Shown here in pieces: positions 44,306-52,218 of a stretch of 52,218 nucleotides of DNA (the first letter of the stretch is position 1; each line of letters begins with the position of its first letter). The notes beneath the pieces were generated by a model. The model was given only the letters and a program-made list of their open reading frames with translations. It searched no databases and was not told the DNA's origin. This DNA is from Castellaniella sp041675725 (GTDB lineage: Bacteria > Pseudomonadota > Gammaproteobacteria > Burkholderiales > Burkholderiaceae_B), in contig NZ_JBAYTI010000016.1 of the NCBI RefSeq assembly GCF_041675725.1, positions 1-52,218 on the forward strand. The letters run 5' to 3'. A program made the translations under genes and the position numbers.

Positions 44306-44468
44306 ATGCAAGAGGCAGATTCTATCATGAAGCCTAAGGTTTTGATCAGGATTCGAGGGCGGGGCGCCCCGGCCGGGACGCATCGATGGTTCATGCCGCT
44401 GCTTCAAAGGAAATGGGGCGGATCAGGTTAAAATGCGGGGATCCGGCACGTTGCGGCGTACCGTGATT

Positions 44469-44545
44469 CCGCCCTTGGCTCAGCTGGATAGAGCAGCCGC
44501 CTTCTAAGCGGCAGGTCGCAGGTTCGAGTCCTGCAGGGCGGGCCA
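44469..44545 (+). tRNA. tRNA-Arg (anticodon TCT)
   Basis: Acceptor CCGCCCT pairs perfectly with AGGGCGG. The anticodon loop CTTCTAA carries TCT between GCCGC and GCGGC, T-loop TTCGAGT is intact and GCCA ends the gene. A TAAAAT -10-like element (44429-44434) with a GC-rich discriminator lies upstream, as is common for stable RNA genes. Confidence 0.96.
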
Positions 44546-44573
44546 TACGGGCTGTGCGGGGCGCCCCAAAGGC

Positions 44574-46031
44574 TCAAAGATAAGGGCTGGCCAGCCAGAT
44601 CACCCGGTTGCGCAGCCTTGCCCAGTACGGCTGGGCTTGCAGGGCTTCGATCGTGACCCTTTCCGATTGCGCAATCTGCGCATCGATGCGTGCCGCCAGC
44701 TGCTGAGCCATGGCCCGGTCGTAGATTTCCATGTCCAGTTCGAAATTCAAGCGCAGGCTGCGTGGGTCCAGGTTGGATGAGCCGACATACGACCAGGCGT
44801 CATCGACCGTAAGCAGCTTCGAATGGTTGAACGGGGCCAGGCAGCGCCATACCCGGCAGCCGCCTTCTATGACCTGATCGAGCTGTGCCATCATGGCCCA
44901 GTTGATCAGCCGCAGATTGTTGTGGCCCGGAATGACGATGTCCACCGTGACCCCTCGCCGTGCCGCGGTATTCAGCGCGCCCATCAGGGTTTGATCGGGC
45001 AGGAAGTACGGGGATTGGATGCGTACGTGGTGTTGCGCCACAGACAGCGCGCCCAGCAGCACGTTGTGCGTGGCGGCAATGAAGCGATCGGGGCTGGAAC
45101 GCACGCAACGGGCCGGCACCTGTGGTTCGGGGGCCAGGGGCACGATGCGGCACCAGTCTTCTATGCGCAGCCGCTCGCGCGTGGAGAACTCCCAGTCGTT
45201 TGCGAAGGCGGCGAACAGTTGCGCGGCGAGCGGGCCTTCGATGCGAAAGTGCGTATCTTGCGAGGCATGCGGCCCCACCAGGGATTTCATGAAGCTTTCG
45301 CGTATGTTCATGCCGCCCATGAAACCCATGTGGCCATCGATGAACAGCACCTTGCGGTGGCTGCGCATGTTGGCGTAGGCGGTACGCAGGCCCAGCAGAC
45401 TGGTGATGAAGAGTTCGGCCGGGATGCCATCGTGGCGCAGCAGGTCGATGATGGGCGGGTGCGAGTATTTCGAGCCAATGGCGTCGATCAGCACGCGGAC
45501 CTGCACGCCCCGTTCGTGGGCCCGGCGCAGGGCCTGGGCAAACTGCAGGCCGATGCGGTCATGGTCGAATATGTAGCTTTGCAGTGCGATGCAGTGATGG
45601 GCTCCATCGATGGCCGCCAGCATCGCGGGATAGGCTTCGTCGCCGCTATCCAGCAGGGTGATGTGATTGCCGTCGTGCAGCGGGAAACGGCTGACCTTGT
45701 CGCACAGGATGCGCAGGGCGGCGAATTGCGGCGCGGACACCGGCCCCACGTCGCCGAACAACGGGCGGGCGTGGTGCACGTAATCCTTGATCAGCCGGCT
45801 GCGCTGCCCGGAGATCTGGTCGTGGCGGATGCGGTTGATGCCGGCCGCCGCATACAGCAGCGCGCCGAACAGGGGCGAGAGCAGGATGACGCCAACCCAG
45901 GCGATCGCGGCCCGTACGTCGTCCTTGTGCATGGCTGCGTGCACCGCACCCACCACGCCGAAGACGACCGACAGCAGCGCGATCAGGTGAGGCCAATACT
46001 GTTGCAGGAATGCCCAGAGCAAATCGACCAT
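44574..46031 (-). CDS. cls: Cardiolipin synthase (phospholipase D family)
   Basis: The protein has 485 residues. Two N-terminal membrane helices (LIALLSVVFGVVGAVHAAM and AAIAWVGVILLSPLFGALLY) are followed by two HKD motifs: His225-Lys227-Asp232 in SHRKVLFIDGHMGFMGGMN, and His403-Lys405-Asp410 in FNHSKLLTVDDAWSYVGSSN. It condenses phosphatidylglycerol (or another donor) into cardiolipin at the inner membrane. It is the last gene of a leftward operon with a 79-residue protein three bases upstream and a PACE transporter before that. Confidence 0.94.
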   Translation of the reverse strand: MVDLLWAFLQQYWPHLIALLSVVFGVVGAVHAAMHKDDVRAAIAWVGVILLSPLFGALLYAAAGINRIRHDQISGQRSRLIKDYVHHARPLFGDVGPVSAPQFAALRILCDKVSRFPLHDGNHITLLDSGDEAYPAMLAAIDGAHHCIALQSYIFDHDRIGLQFAQALRRAHERGVQVRVLIDAIGSKYSHPPIIDLLRHDGIPAELFITSLLGLRTAYANMRSHRKVLFIDGHMGFMGGMNIRESFMKSLVGPHASQDTHFRIEGPLAAQLFAAFANDWEFSTRERLRIEDWCRIVPLAPEPQVPARCVRSSPDRFIAATHNVLLGALSVAQHHVRIQSPYFLPDQTLMGALNTAARRGVTVDIVIPGHNNLRLINWAMMAQLDQVIEGGCRVWRCLAPFNHSKLLTVDDAWSYVGSSNLDPRSLRLNFELDMEIYDRAMAQQLAARIDAQIAQSERVTIEALQAQPYWARLRNRVIWLASPYL

Positions 46032-46034
46032 GGT

Positions 46035-46274
46035 TCAGTACTGCGCAGGACGCTGCATGAGCGTCTCGAGCCAATCGGGGTTGGGGCGGCCCTGACCAGC
46101 CAGTTGCTGGTTGCGCGAATTGGAGCGCCAGACCCCGCCGCCGATGCCGGGAACGGGTTCGGTACGGTACCAGAACCAGCGCCCGTCGGCATCTTGGGCG
46201 CACCAATCAAAACCGGTGGGCGCCAGGGACCAATCGGGGCGTTCGGAGGTGAGGAAGGATGCTGCTTGGGTCAT
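46035..46274 (-). CDS. Small tryptophan-rich protein of unknown function
   Basis: The protein has 79 residues and no signal or membrane helix. It is rich in aromatic residues (FDWCAQDADGRWFWYRTEPV, GGGVWRSN, PDWLETLMQRP), suggesting a compact beta fold. I do not recognise a family. It is very likely real because its ATG overlaps the PACE stop (ATGA) and its stop lies three bases before the cls start, so it is locked into a three-gene operon. A role linked to membrane lipid or efflux is inferred only from position. Confidence 0.7.
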   Translation of the reverse strand: MTQAASFLTSERPDWSLAPTGFDWCAQDADGRWFWYRTEPVPGIGGGVWRSNSRNQQLAGQGRPNPDWLETLMQRPAQY

Positions 46275-46693
46275 GGCACGATCTTTTCACGGATTTTGTC
46301 ATAGCCCAGGTTGAAAAGAAAGCCATAGGGCAAATAGAAGAGCACGAGGCCGATGTCGAGCAACAGGGCCTGCCAGACTGAAATCCCCAGCCACCATGCC
46401 ACGAAAGGGATGGCGATCACGATCAGGCCGCCCTCGAAGCCGCAGGTGTGCACGACACGCACCCCGGTGCTGCGGTCGAAGCGCCAGCGCGCCTGGGCGC
46501 GGTCGAACAGCCAGTTGTACAGGATGTTCCAGAGCACGGCGATGGTGGCGATGACGGCCGTGAGCACCCCCATGCTGAGTACGCTGTGCCCCGTGATCCA
46601 CGCCGCCAGGGGGGCTGACAGCCCAATGGCGAGGATTTCGAAGGCCAATGCATGGAACAGGCGTTCGCCTGCCGAACGCTGATGGATTTGCAT
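46271..46693 (-). CDS. PACE-family (AceI-like) multidrug efflux transporter
   Basis: The protein has 140 residues from the ATG at 46693 (MQIHQRSAGERLFHALAFEI); an upstream extension to 46831 would run into the tRNA-His gene and is rejected. It has the PACE layout of two tandem bacterial transmembrane pairs: a RxxHALxFE-type motif (RLFHALAFEILAIG), WNxxxNWxFD (WNILYNWLFDRAQ), then RVVHTCGFEGGLIVIAIP and FNLGYDKIRE. PACE proteins export chlorhexidine, acriflavine and other biocides by proton exchange. It heads the operon with the small protein and cls. Confidence 0.9.
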   Translation of the reverse strand: MQIHQRSAGERLFHALAFEILAIGLSAPLAAWITGHSVLSMGVLTAVIATIAVLWNILYNWLFDRAQARWRFDRSTGVRVVHTCGFEGGLIVIAIPFVAWWLGISVWQALLLDIGLVLFYLPYGFLFNLGYDKIREKIVP

Positions 46694-46798
46694 GGTGTTC
46701 AGGTGTACACGGCCCGTGGCGCGCTGGCGGGGTGCCGTCACCCATGGGTGGATCGCAGGCCGGGTCGTCCCGGCATGGGGGCCATGCCCGAAAGGAGG

Positions 46799-46875
46799 TG
46801 GGGTGACCGATGGGGCTCGAACCCACGACAACCGGAATCACAATCCGGGACTCTACCAACTGAGCTACGGTCACC
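46799..46875 (-). tRNA. tRNA-His (anticodon GTG)
   Basis: Minus-strand cloverleaf with acceptor GTGACCG pairing with CGGTCAC, an extra 5' G at 46875 facing the discriminator C, as is specific for tRNA-His. The anticodon loop is ATTGTGATT with GTG, T-loop TTCGAGC, and CCA is encoded (46801-46799). A TAGAAT element (complement of 46891-46896) upstream may be its -10. Confidence 0.95.
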
Positions 46876-47062
46876 ACCGAGAGAACGGCGATTCTACCAC
46901 GCCCCCACTTCTTTTGCAGCCATAAGCCTCGTCGAATATCAGATGAGTCTGGCGGGGGGCTCATTGTGGTGCCGGTTTACCCCATGTTAACGTGTCGCAA
47001 GAGCACGTTTTCACGTTTTGCAGGCCCTGGATGGTGCACTGCATCTTCAAGGATACGACCCT

Positions 47063-47686
47063 ATGACTCAAATATTCGTTGTACATCCGGACAACCCGCA
47101 ATCACGGCTGCTGCAGCAGGCGGGCGAGCTGCTCGCCGAAGGGGGCCTGGTCGCGGTGCCCACCGACTCCAGCTACGCGGTAGTGGCGCGCCTGGATGAC
47201 AAGGACGCCGCTCAGCGCCTGCGGCGCCTGCGCGGGCTCGACGAACGCCACCACCTGACCCTGCTGTGCCGGGATCTGGCCGAAATCAGCCATTTTGCGC
47301 GCGTCGAGAACGCCCAGTACCGCTTGCTCAAGTCGGCCACCCCTGGCCCCTATACGTTTATTCTGGAAGCCACCCGCGAAGTGCCGCGGCGCGTGTCCCA
47401 TCCGTCGCGCAAGACGATCGGCATTCGCGTGCCCGACCACCGCGTCGCGCGCGCCCTGATCGACGCCGCTGGCTCCCCGCTGCTCTCGACCACGCTGATC
47501 CCGGTAGGCGAAGCGCTGCCGCTGAACGACGCCCAAGACATCATCGACCGCTATGCCCATGACCTGGACGCCATCATCGATGGCGGCGCGTGTCCGTTCG
47601 AGTCCACCACGGTCATCGACCTCACCGGTCCCGCCCCCGAAGTCATGCGCCGTGGGCGGGGCGACCCCGCCGCCCTGGGTCTCTGA
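47063..47686 (+). CDS. L-threonylcarbamoyladenylate synthase-type protein (YciO/Sua5/YrdC family)
   Basis: The protein has 207 residues from the ATG at 47063 with AAGGA upstream (MTQIFVVHPDNPQSRLL); an earlier TTG frame at 47018 is less likely. The YrdC fold is seen in GGLVAVPTDSSYAVVARLDD, LLCRDLAEISHFARV, TPGPYTFILEATREVPRR and KTIGIRVPDHRVARAL. The fold makes threonylcarbamoyl-AMP for the t6A modification of tRNA. YciO-like members resemble this one in length and opening (HPDNPQ) and their role is less certain than that of TsaC. The M50 protease gene follows after 6 bases. Confidence 0.87.
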   Translation: MTQIFVVHPDNPQSRLLQQAGELLAEGGLVAVPTDSSYAVVARLDDKDAAQRLRRLRGLDERHHLTLLCRDLAEISHFARVENAQYRLLKSATPGPYTFILEATREVPRRVSHPSRKTIGIRVPDHRVARALIDAAGSPLLSTTLIPVGEALPLNDAQDIIDRYAHDLDAIIDGGACPFESTTVIDLTGPAPEVMRRGRGDPAALGL

Positions 47687-47692
47687 CAAGGC

Positions 47693-48346
47693 ATGGAGCA
47701 GCTCATCCAGACACTGGCGGTCTACGCCTTGCCCGTCCTGTTTGCGATCACCCTGCACGAAGCGGCGCACGGGTATGTGGCACGGCATTTTGGCGACCCT
47801 ACGGCGGCCCAGGCCGGGCGCATCACCCTCAATCCACTGAAACATATCGATCCAATGGGTACCATCGTGGTGCCGCTGGTGCTGCTGTTCGTGACCCGGA
47901 TGATGGGGGGCGGGCTGCTGTTTGGCTGGGCCAAGCCCGTCCCCGTGAATTTCGGCCGCCTGCGCCGCCCCAAGCAGGACATGCTGTGGGTGGCGCTGGC
48001 CGGGCCGGCGTCCAATCTGTTCATGGCGGTGCTGTGGGTGCTGTTCCTGCGGGCCGGCATTGCGACCGGCCTGATTCGCAGCGGCCATGATTTCTGGGCG
48101 CTCATGGCCCAGGCGGGGGTGCAGATCAACCTGATCCTGATGGCGCTCAACCTGCTGCCCCTGCCGCCGCTGGACGGTGGGCGCATCGTCTACAGCCTGT
48201 TGCCGCACCGCCTGGCCTGGCAGTATGGGAAAATAGAACCCTACGGGCTGCCCATCCTGATCGTCCTGATGTTGCTGGGCTGGCTGTGGCCCTTGATGAT
48301 GCCGCTGTTGCGCCTCGGAGAATGGTTCGTCGGCGGGTTCATGTAA
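47693..48346 (+). CDS. Site-2 protease-like membrane metalloprotease (M50)
   Basis: The protein has 217 residues and about six membrane segments. The zinc motif His22-Glu23-Ala-Ala-His26 lies in the first helix (FAITLHEAAHGY), and the second zinc ligand Asp in LPPLDGGRIVY. Other family features are GRITLNPLKHIDPMGTIVVP and LVALAGPASN-like WVALAGPASNLFM. It cleaves within the membrane, but no substrate can be inferred. It shares a tight gap with the YciO-like gene upstream. No PDZ domain is present, placing it with the small YwhC/Rv-type group. Confidence 0.9.
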   Translation: MEQLIQTLAVYALPVLFAITLHEAAHGYVARHFGDPTAAQAGRITLNPLKHIDPMGTIVVPLVLLFVTRMMGGGLLFGWAKPVPVNFGRLRRPKQDMLWVALAGPASNLFMAVLWVLFLRAGIATGLIRSGHDFWALMAQAGVQINLILMALNLLPLPPLDGGRIVYSLLPHRLAWQYGKIEPYGLPILIVLMLLGWLWPLMMPLLRLGEWFVGGFM

Positions 48347-48422
48347 AACACCGGCACGAATCCGGTAAACTTGTGGTTTTATCTCATCGGGGCACCCCGG
48401 TACCCAGGAGGCACAGCGCATC

Positions 48423-49328
48423 ATGGCCGGCTCGGATTCCAACTTTCCTGTCTTTCGCGGCAGCATGGTGGCCCTTGTCACCCCCATGCACCCTGATGGC
48501 CAGCTCGATCTAGAGGCTTTTCGCGGGCTGATCGACTGGCATGTGCAACAAGGCACCGATGCCGTCTGCGTGGTGGGGACCTCGGGCGAATCGCCCACCG
48601 TCACCGTGCAAGAGCAGGCAGAACTCATCGAACTGGCCGTACGCCACGCCGATGGGCGGGTGCCCATCATCGCCGGTACCGGTGGCAACTCTACGGCCGA
48701 AGCCATCGAACTGCAGCGGCATGCCTACGCAGCGGGGGCTGCCGCGGGCCTGACTGTGGTGCCCTATTACAACCGGCCCACCCAGGAAGGCCTCTACCAG
48801 CATTTCAGGGCCATCGCAGAATCGTGCGAACTACCCAGCATCCTTTACAACGTGCCTGGGCGTACGGTGGCCGACCTCGCCAACGAAACCATCCTGCGCC
48901 TGGCCCAGGTGCCGGGCATCATCGGCGTCAAAGAAGCCAGCGGCAACATTGCGCGTGTCGGCCGGCTGATTGCCGCCGCGCCCGAAGGCTTTCATGTGCT
49001 CAGTGGCGATGACGCCACGGCCGCAGCGCTGATCCTGCTGGGCGGGCAGGGCAATATCTCGGTCACGGCCAACGTGGCCCCGGGGCTCATGCACGAACTC
49101 TGCATGGCCGCCCTGAACGGCAACGTGCCCGAGACCCAGCGCCTCAATGCCAAGCTGTGCACGCTCAATCACGTATTGTTCCTCGAGGCCAATCCGATCC
49201 CGGTCAAATGGGCGCTGGCCGAAATGGGTCTGATTCGGTTAGGCTATCGCCTGCCACTGACCCCGTTGTCCGACTCCCTGCGCCCCATTGTGCGTGAAGC
49301 CCTGTCCGAAGCCGGTTGCCTTTCATGA
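48423..49328 (+). CDS. dapA: 4-hydroxy-tetrahydrodipicolinate synthase
   Basis: The protein has 301 residues, the usual length. It condenses pyruvate and aspartate semialdehyde in the lysine and meso-diaminopimelate pathway. The Schiff-base lysine is Lys170 in IGVKEASGNI, and the catalytic Tyr is in VVPYYNRPTQEG. Other motifs are VVGTSGESPT and PVIAGTG-like IIAGTGGNSTAEAI. It overlaps bamC by four bases (ATGA), an arrangement common in betaproteobacteria. Confidence 0.95.
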   Translation: MAGSDSNFPVFRGSMVALVTPMHPDGQLDLEAFRGLIDWHVQQGTDAVCVVGTSGESPTVTVQEQAELIELAVRHADGRVPIIAGTGGNSTAEAIELQRHAYAAGAAAGLTVVPYYNRPTQEGLYQHFRAIAESCELPSILYNVPGRTVADLANETILRLAQVPGIIGVKEASGNIARVGRLIAAAPEGFHVLSGDDATAAALILLGGQGNISVTANVAPGLMHELCMAALNGNVPETQRLNAKLCTLNHVLFLEANPIPVKWALAEMGLIRLGYRLPLTPLSDSLRPIVREALSEAGCLS

Positions 49329-50449
49329 ATATACCCATGCCCCTTGCCCGCTCGACACTGATCCTGATCAGTGTCCTGTCGCTATCCGCATGTTCCTCGC
49401 TCGAGGAGCTCGTCGGCACGACCGAATCCGTCGAGTACAAAAGCACCGTGTCCGGCGATCCGCTCTCCATCCCGCCCGATCTCACCCAGGCCAACAAGAA
49501 CACGCGGTACGTGGCCCCCGAAGGGGTCGCCCGCCTAAGCGATTACGCGGCAAGCCAGCGTCAGCGCCTGGATCCGGCCGACCGCGTCCTGCCGCGCAGC
49601 GCCAGCATGCAGGTCCTGCGCGATGGCACCCTGCGCTGGCTTTCGGTGGCCGAATCGCCGCACATCCTCTTTCCGCAAATCGTCGAATTCTGGAACGAGC
49701 AAGGGTTCACCATCCACACACAGAACCCAGAGGCCGGCCTGATCGAAACTGACTGGGCCGAAAACCGCGCCAAAATTCCCGAAGGCTGGCTGCGCAGCGC
49801 GCTGGGCAAGGTGCTCGACCAGGTCTTCGACAGCGGCGAGCGCGATCGCTTCACCACGCGGCTCGAACGAGACGGCTCGCGCACCGAGATCTACATCAGC
49901 CACCAGCACATGGAAGAAACCCCCACGGCCGATGGCACGGCGTTCAAGTGGGTGTTCGGCAAAGAAGATCCAGGCCTGAACGCCGCCATGCTGGCGCGCC
50001 TCATGGTCTATCTGGGGGCCGAACAGGCGCAGGCAGCCGAACAGGTACGCGCTGCAAGCCAAAGCACGGTACAGGGCGGCGCCACCCAAATCAGCGCCGA
50101 CCGCACCGCCCTCACGCTCGACGAACCCTTCGACCGGGCCTGGCGGCGCGTGGGCGTGGCCATCGACTCGGCGCGCTTCACGGTCGAAGACCGCAACCGC
50201 TCGGCGGGCGATTACTACATCCGCTATCTGGACACGGATACCGGCCAAGAAATCGAACAGCCAACCATGTTCGGGCGCCTGTTTGGCTCGCGCAACACGG
50301 CAGAGCCCCTGCGCCTGCGCATCCATGTGGTCGAGCAAGGCGGGGGTAGTGTCATCACCGTGCTGGACGAAACGGGGCAGATGCTCACCGATGACACCGC
50401 CCAGCGCATCCTGACCGTGCTGGCCGACAATCTGAAGACTACGCGCTAA
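49325..50449 (+). CDS. bamC: Outer membrane assembly lipoprotein BamC
   Basis: The protein has 374 residues from the ATG at 49325. A lipobox LSACSS gives a lipid-anchored Cys near residue 23. The early unstructured stretch (SGDPLSIPPDLTQANKNTRY) is the segment that binds BamD in homologues. Two helix-grip domains follow: HILFPQIVEFWNEQGF with DWAENRAKIP, then LDEPFDRAWRRVGVAIDSAR and VEDRNRSAGDYYIRYLD. It is an accessory part of the Bam complex that inserts beta-barrel proteins. It is coupled to dapA and overlaps mutS tail to tail by 11 bases. Confidence 0.92.
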   Translation: MNIPMPLARSTLILISVLSLSACSSLEELVGTTESVEYKSTVSGDPLSIPPDLTQANKNTRYVAPEGVARLSDYAASQRQRLDPADRVLPRSASMQVLRDGTLRWLSVAESPHILFPQIVEFWNEQGFTIHTQNPEAGLIETDWAENRAKIPEGWLRSALGKVLDQVFDSGERDRFTTRLERDGSRTEIYISHQHMEETPTADGTAFKWVFGKEDPGLNAAMLARLMVYLGAEQAQAAEQVRAASQSTVQGGATQISADRTALTLDEPFDRAWRRVGVAIDSARFTVEDRNRSAGDYYIRYLDTDTGQEIEQPTMFGRLFGSRNTAEPLRLRIHVVEQGGGSVITVLDETGQMLTDDTAQRILTVLADNLKTTR

Positions 50450-52218
50450 GAAATTCTTCGCGCAGCCGGTACAGGGCAGCCAGGGCCTCTCGTGGGCTCA
50501 GGCTGTCCGGGTCCAGGGCCTGCAGGGCCGTGTGCAAGGCGTCGTGTAAATCATCGTGCAAGTCATCGCGCAGGGCCCCGTCTGTCGCTGGCGCCTGCGC
50601 GTCGGCGGCTGCATCGAACAAATTCAGCTGTGTGGGCATCTGGTTGCGCGCTTCGAGCTCGGTCAGCAGCGTGCGGGCCTGGCGGATCACCGAAGCAGGG
50701 ATGCCGGCGCGTTGGGCCACGTGCAGGCCGTAGCTCTGGCTGGCAGGGCCGGGGCGCACCTGGTGCAGGAACACCACCCCTTGGCTTGAGTCTGCCGCGG
50801 CCAGGTGCACGTTGAAGGCGGCCGGGTCTTCGTCGGGCAGGCGGGTCAGTTCGAAATAATGGGTGGCGAACAGTGTCAGGGCCCGGTTGTGGCTCAGCAG
50901 CCGCCGGGCAATGGCCCAGGCCAGGGCCAGCCCGTCGTAGGTCGAGGTGCCGCGCCCGATCTCATCCATGAGCACCAGGCTGTGCGGTGTCGCAGCACCC
51001 AGAATGACGCTGGCTTCCATCATTTCCATCATGAAGGTCGATCGCCCACCCGCCAGGTCGTCGGCCGCGCCGATGCGCGTGAAAATCCGATCGATGGGCC
51101 CGATGCGGGCCTCGTCCGCCGGCACGTGGCTGCCCATCCGTGCCAGCAGCGCAATCAAGGCCACCTGCCGCATGTACGTGGACTTGCCGCCCATGTTGGG
51201 GCCGGTGATCAGCAACAATCGCTGCTCGACGTCCAGTCGGCAGTCATTGGGCGTGTAGGTTTCGATGCTGCGTTCGACCACGGGGTGTCGCCCGGCCCGA
51301 ATGTCCAGCCCGCTGTCTTGCGCCAGCGCTGGAGCCGTCCAGCCATGGCGCTGGGCGTGCCACGCCAGCGCGGCGAGCGCGTCCAGGCAGGCCAGGGCGG
51401 CCGCGCTGCGCGCAAGCGTGGCGGCGTGGCCGGCCGCTTGAGCGACCAATTGCTCGTACAATGATTTTTCGCGCGCCAGGCTGCGCTCGCGTGCAGATAG
51501 CACCTTGTCTTCCCAGGCCTTGAGCTCCGGCGTGATGTAGCGCTCGACATTCTTCAGGGTCTGGCGCCGCCGATAGTCGTCTGGCACCTTGTCCGCCTGG
51601 CCGCGGCTGACCTCGATGAAAAAGCCATGTACGCGGTTGTATTCGACCTTGAGGTTCGCGATCCCCGTGCGCTCGCGTTCGCGTGCCTCGACCTGCAGCA
51701 GGAAGGCCCCGCTGTCGTTGGCCAGCTGGCGCAGTTCATCCAGCTCGACATCATAGCCCGGCGCGACCACGCCGCCCTCGCGCACCATGACGGCCGGTTC
51801 TTCGGCCAGGCCATGCAGCAGTGCCGCATGCAGGGCCGGATCCACCGGAACATCGGCCAGGCAGCGTGCCAGCAGCCCGTCATTGGCCGCTGGCCTATCC
51901 GGCAACAGGGCCGGATCGGTGAAGTCCTCTAGGCACTGGGCCGCCAAGCCGGGCAGTACCGCGAGGGCGTCGCGCAGGCTGGCCAGCTCGCGCGGGCGAA
52001 TGGTCTGCATGGACAGCCGGGTCGATAGCCGTTCGAGATCGGGCAGGCCGTGCAGCGCATCGCGCAGGCGGTCCAGGCCGCCGCGCGCGGTGCCGTTACG
52101 CAGTTGTGTGATCGCATCCTGACGGGCTTGAGCCTGGGGGTTATCGCGCAGCGGCGCCTGAATCCAGCGCCGCAGTTGGCGGCTGCCCATGGGGCTTTGC
52201 GCGTGGTTCAGCGTGCTG
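50439..52218 (-). CDS. mutS: DNA mismatch repair protein MutS, partial (N-terminus beyond right edge)
   Basis: The frame is open to the window edge, so the gene enters from the right with its C-terminal ~590 residues in view. Within the visible part are the connector/core region (LNHAQSPMGSRQLRRWIQAP), clamp helices and the ABC-type ATPase. The latter has Walker A TGPNMGGKSTYMRQ, VLMDEIGRGTSTYDGLALAW (Walker B and dimer signature) and FATHYFELTRL. A C-terminal tail carries ALHTALQALDPDSLSPREAL. MutS recognises mismatches and recruits MutL. The N-terminal mismatch-binding FxE motif lies outside the window. Confidence 0.95.
   Translation of the reverse strand, partial: STLNHAQSPMGSRQLRRWIQAPLRDNPQAQARQDAITQLRNGTARGGLDRLRDALHGLPDLERLSTRLSMQTIRPRELASLRDALAVLPGLAAQCLEDFTDPALLPDRPAANDGLLARCLADVPVDPALHAALLHGLAEEPAVMVREGGVVAPGYDVELDELRQLANDSGAFLLQVEARERERTGIANLKVEYNRVHGFFIEVSRGQADKVPDDYRRRQTLKNVERYITPELKAWEDKVLSARERSLAREKSLYEQLVAQAAGHAATLARSAAALACLDALAALAWHAQRHGWTAPALAQDSGLDIRAGRHPVVERSIETYTPNDCRLDVEQRLLLITGPNMGGKSTYMRQVALIALLARMGSHVPADEARIGPIDRIFTRIGAADDLAGGRSTFMMEMMEASVILGAATPHSLVLMDEIGRGTSTYDGLALAWAIARRLLSHNRALTLFATHYFELTRLPDEDPAAFNVHLAAADSSQGVVFLHQVRPGPASQSYGLHVAQRAGIPASVIRQARTLLTELEARNQMPTQLNLFDAAADAQAPATDGALRDDLHDDLHDALHTALQALDPDSLSPREALAALYRLREEFLSA

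Noticed and set aside
44823..46304. A 493-codon antisense frame over cls
   Set aside because: cls carries both HKD motifs and an operon context; the antisense frame has none.
46981..47019. Tandem CACGTTTT repeat before the YciO-like gene
   Set aside because: Two 8-bp copies are too little to call an operator without further sites or conservation.

Overview
The window is a GC-rich, densely packed bacterial chromosome segment. Gene content and order fit a betaproteobacterium of the Alcaligenaceae (Bordetella, Achromobacter, Castellaniella and relatives). The markers are carA-carB, greA, yhbY, rlmE-ftsH-folP-glmM, an olsB-like gene, divergent ppx and ppk, pstSCAB, the 4.5S RNA gene just before dnaX-ybaB-recR, and dapA-bamC next to mutS. 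This placement is inferred from protein features and synteny; I could run no search. No phage, insertion sequence, CRISPR array or rRNA operon is visible, and no stretch without a gene exceeds about 300 bases.

Region 1 (1-5051) is accessory and catabolic. A leftward operon encodes an aldehyde dehydrogenase, an ACMSD-type amidohydrolase and a PuuE-like polysaccharide deacetylase that runs off the left edge. Divergent to it are an IclR-family regulator and an asparaginase. Two near-identical AT-rich operator-like sites flank the divergent promoter region. Region 2 (4975-10663) holds a leftward pair (NarL-type response regulator, then a membrane hybrid histidine kinase). Divergent from the pair are a secreted von Willebrand A protein with three almost identical 90-residue repeats and a multi-pass membrane protein. 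This is the best candidate for an undescribed module.

Region 3 (10682-17135) has a small copper-type pair (PCu(A)C chaperone and a DUF2946-like protein) reading left. Reading right is the SOS mutagenesis cassette imuA-imuB-dnaE2 behind a perfect LexA box. Region 4 (17270-21159) is core: ffs, dnaX, ybaB, recR and a convergent transaldolase. Region 5 (21245-33887) contains carAB with a terminator, an NCS2 uracil/xanthine permease with a terminator, greA, yhbY, rlmE, ftsH, folP, glmM and an OlsB-like acyltransferase.

Region 6 (33869-41287) handles phosphate and polyphosphate: ppx and ppk are divergent, and pstSCAB follows a canonical Pho box. phoU does not follow pstB. Region 7 (41353-44178) is a translationally coupled PepSY protein, PhoP-like regulator and PhoQ-like kinase, with a convergent DoxX protein. 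Region 8 (44229-46875) has tRNA-Pro, tRNA-Arg and tRNA-His around a leftward PACE transporter, small tryptophan-rich protein and cardiolipin synthase operon. Region 9 (47063-52218) holds a YciO/Sua5 protein, an M50 protease, dapA, bamC and a 5'-truncated (edge) mutS.

The genome is compact. Several convergent gene pairs overlap at their 3' ends instead of being separated by terminators, and many operon joints are ATGA or GTGA overlaps. Several genes appear to use TTG or GTG starts (carA, ftsH, dnaX, folP, ppk and the PhoQ-like kinase).
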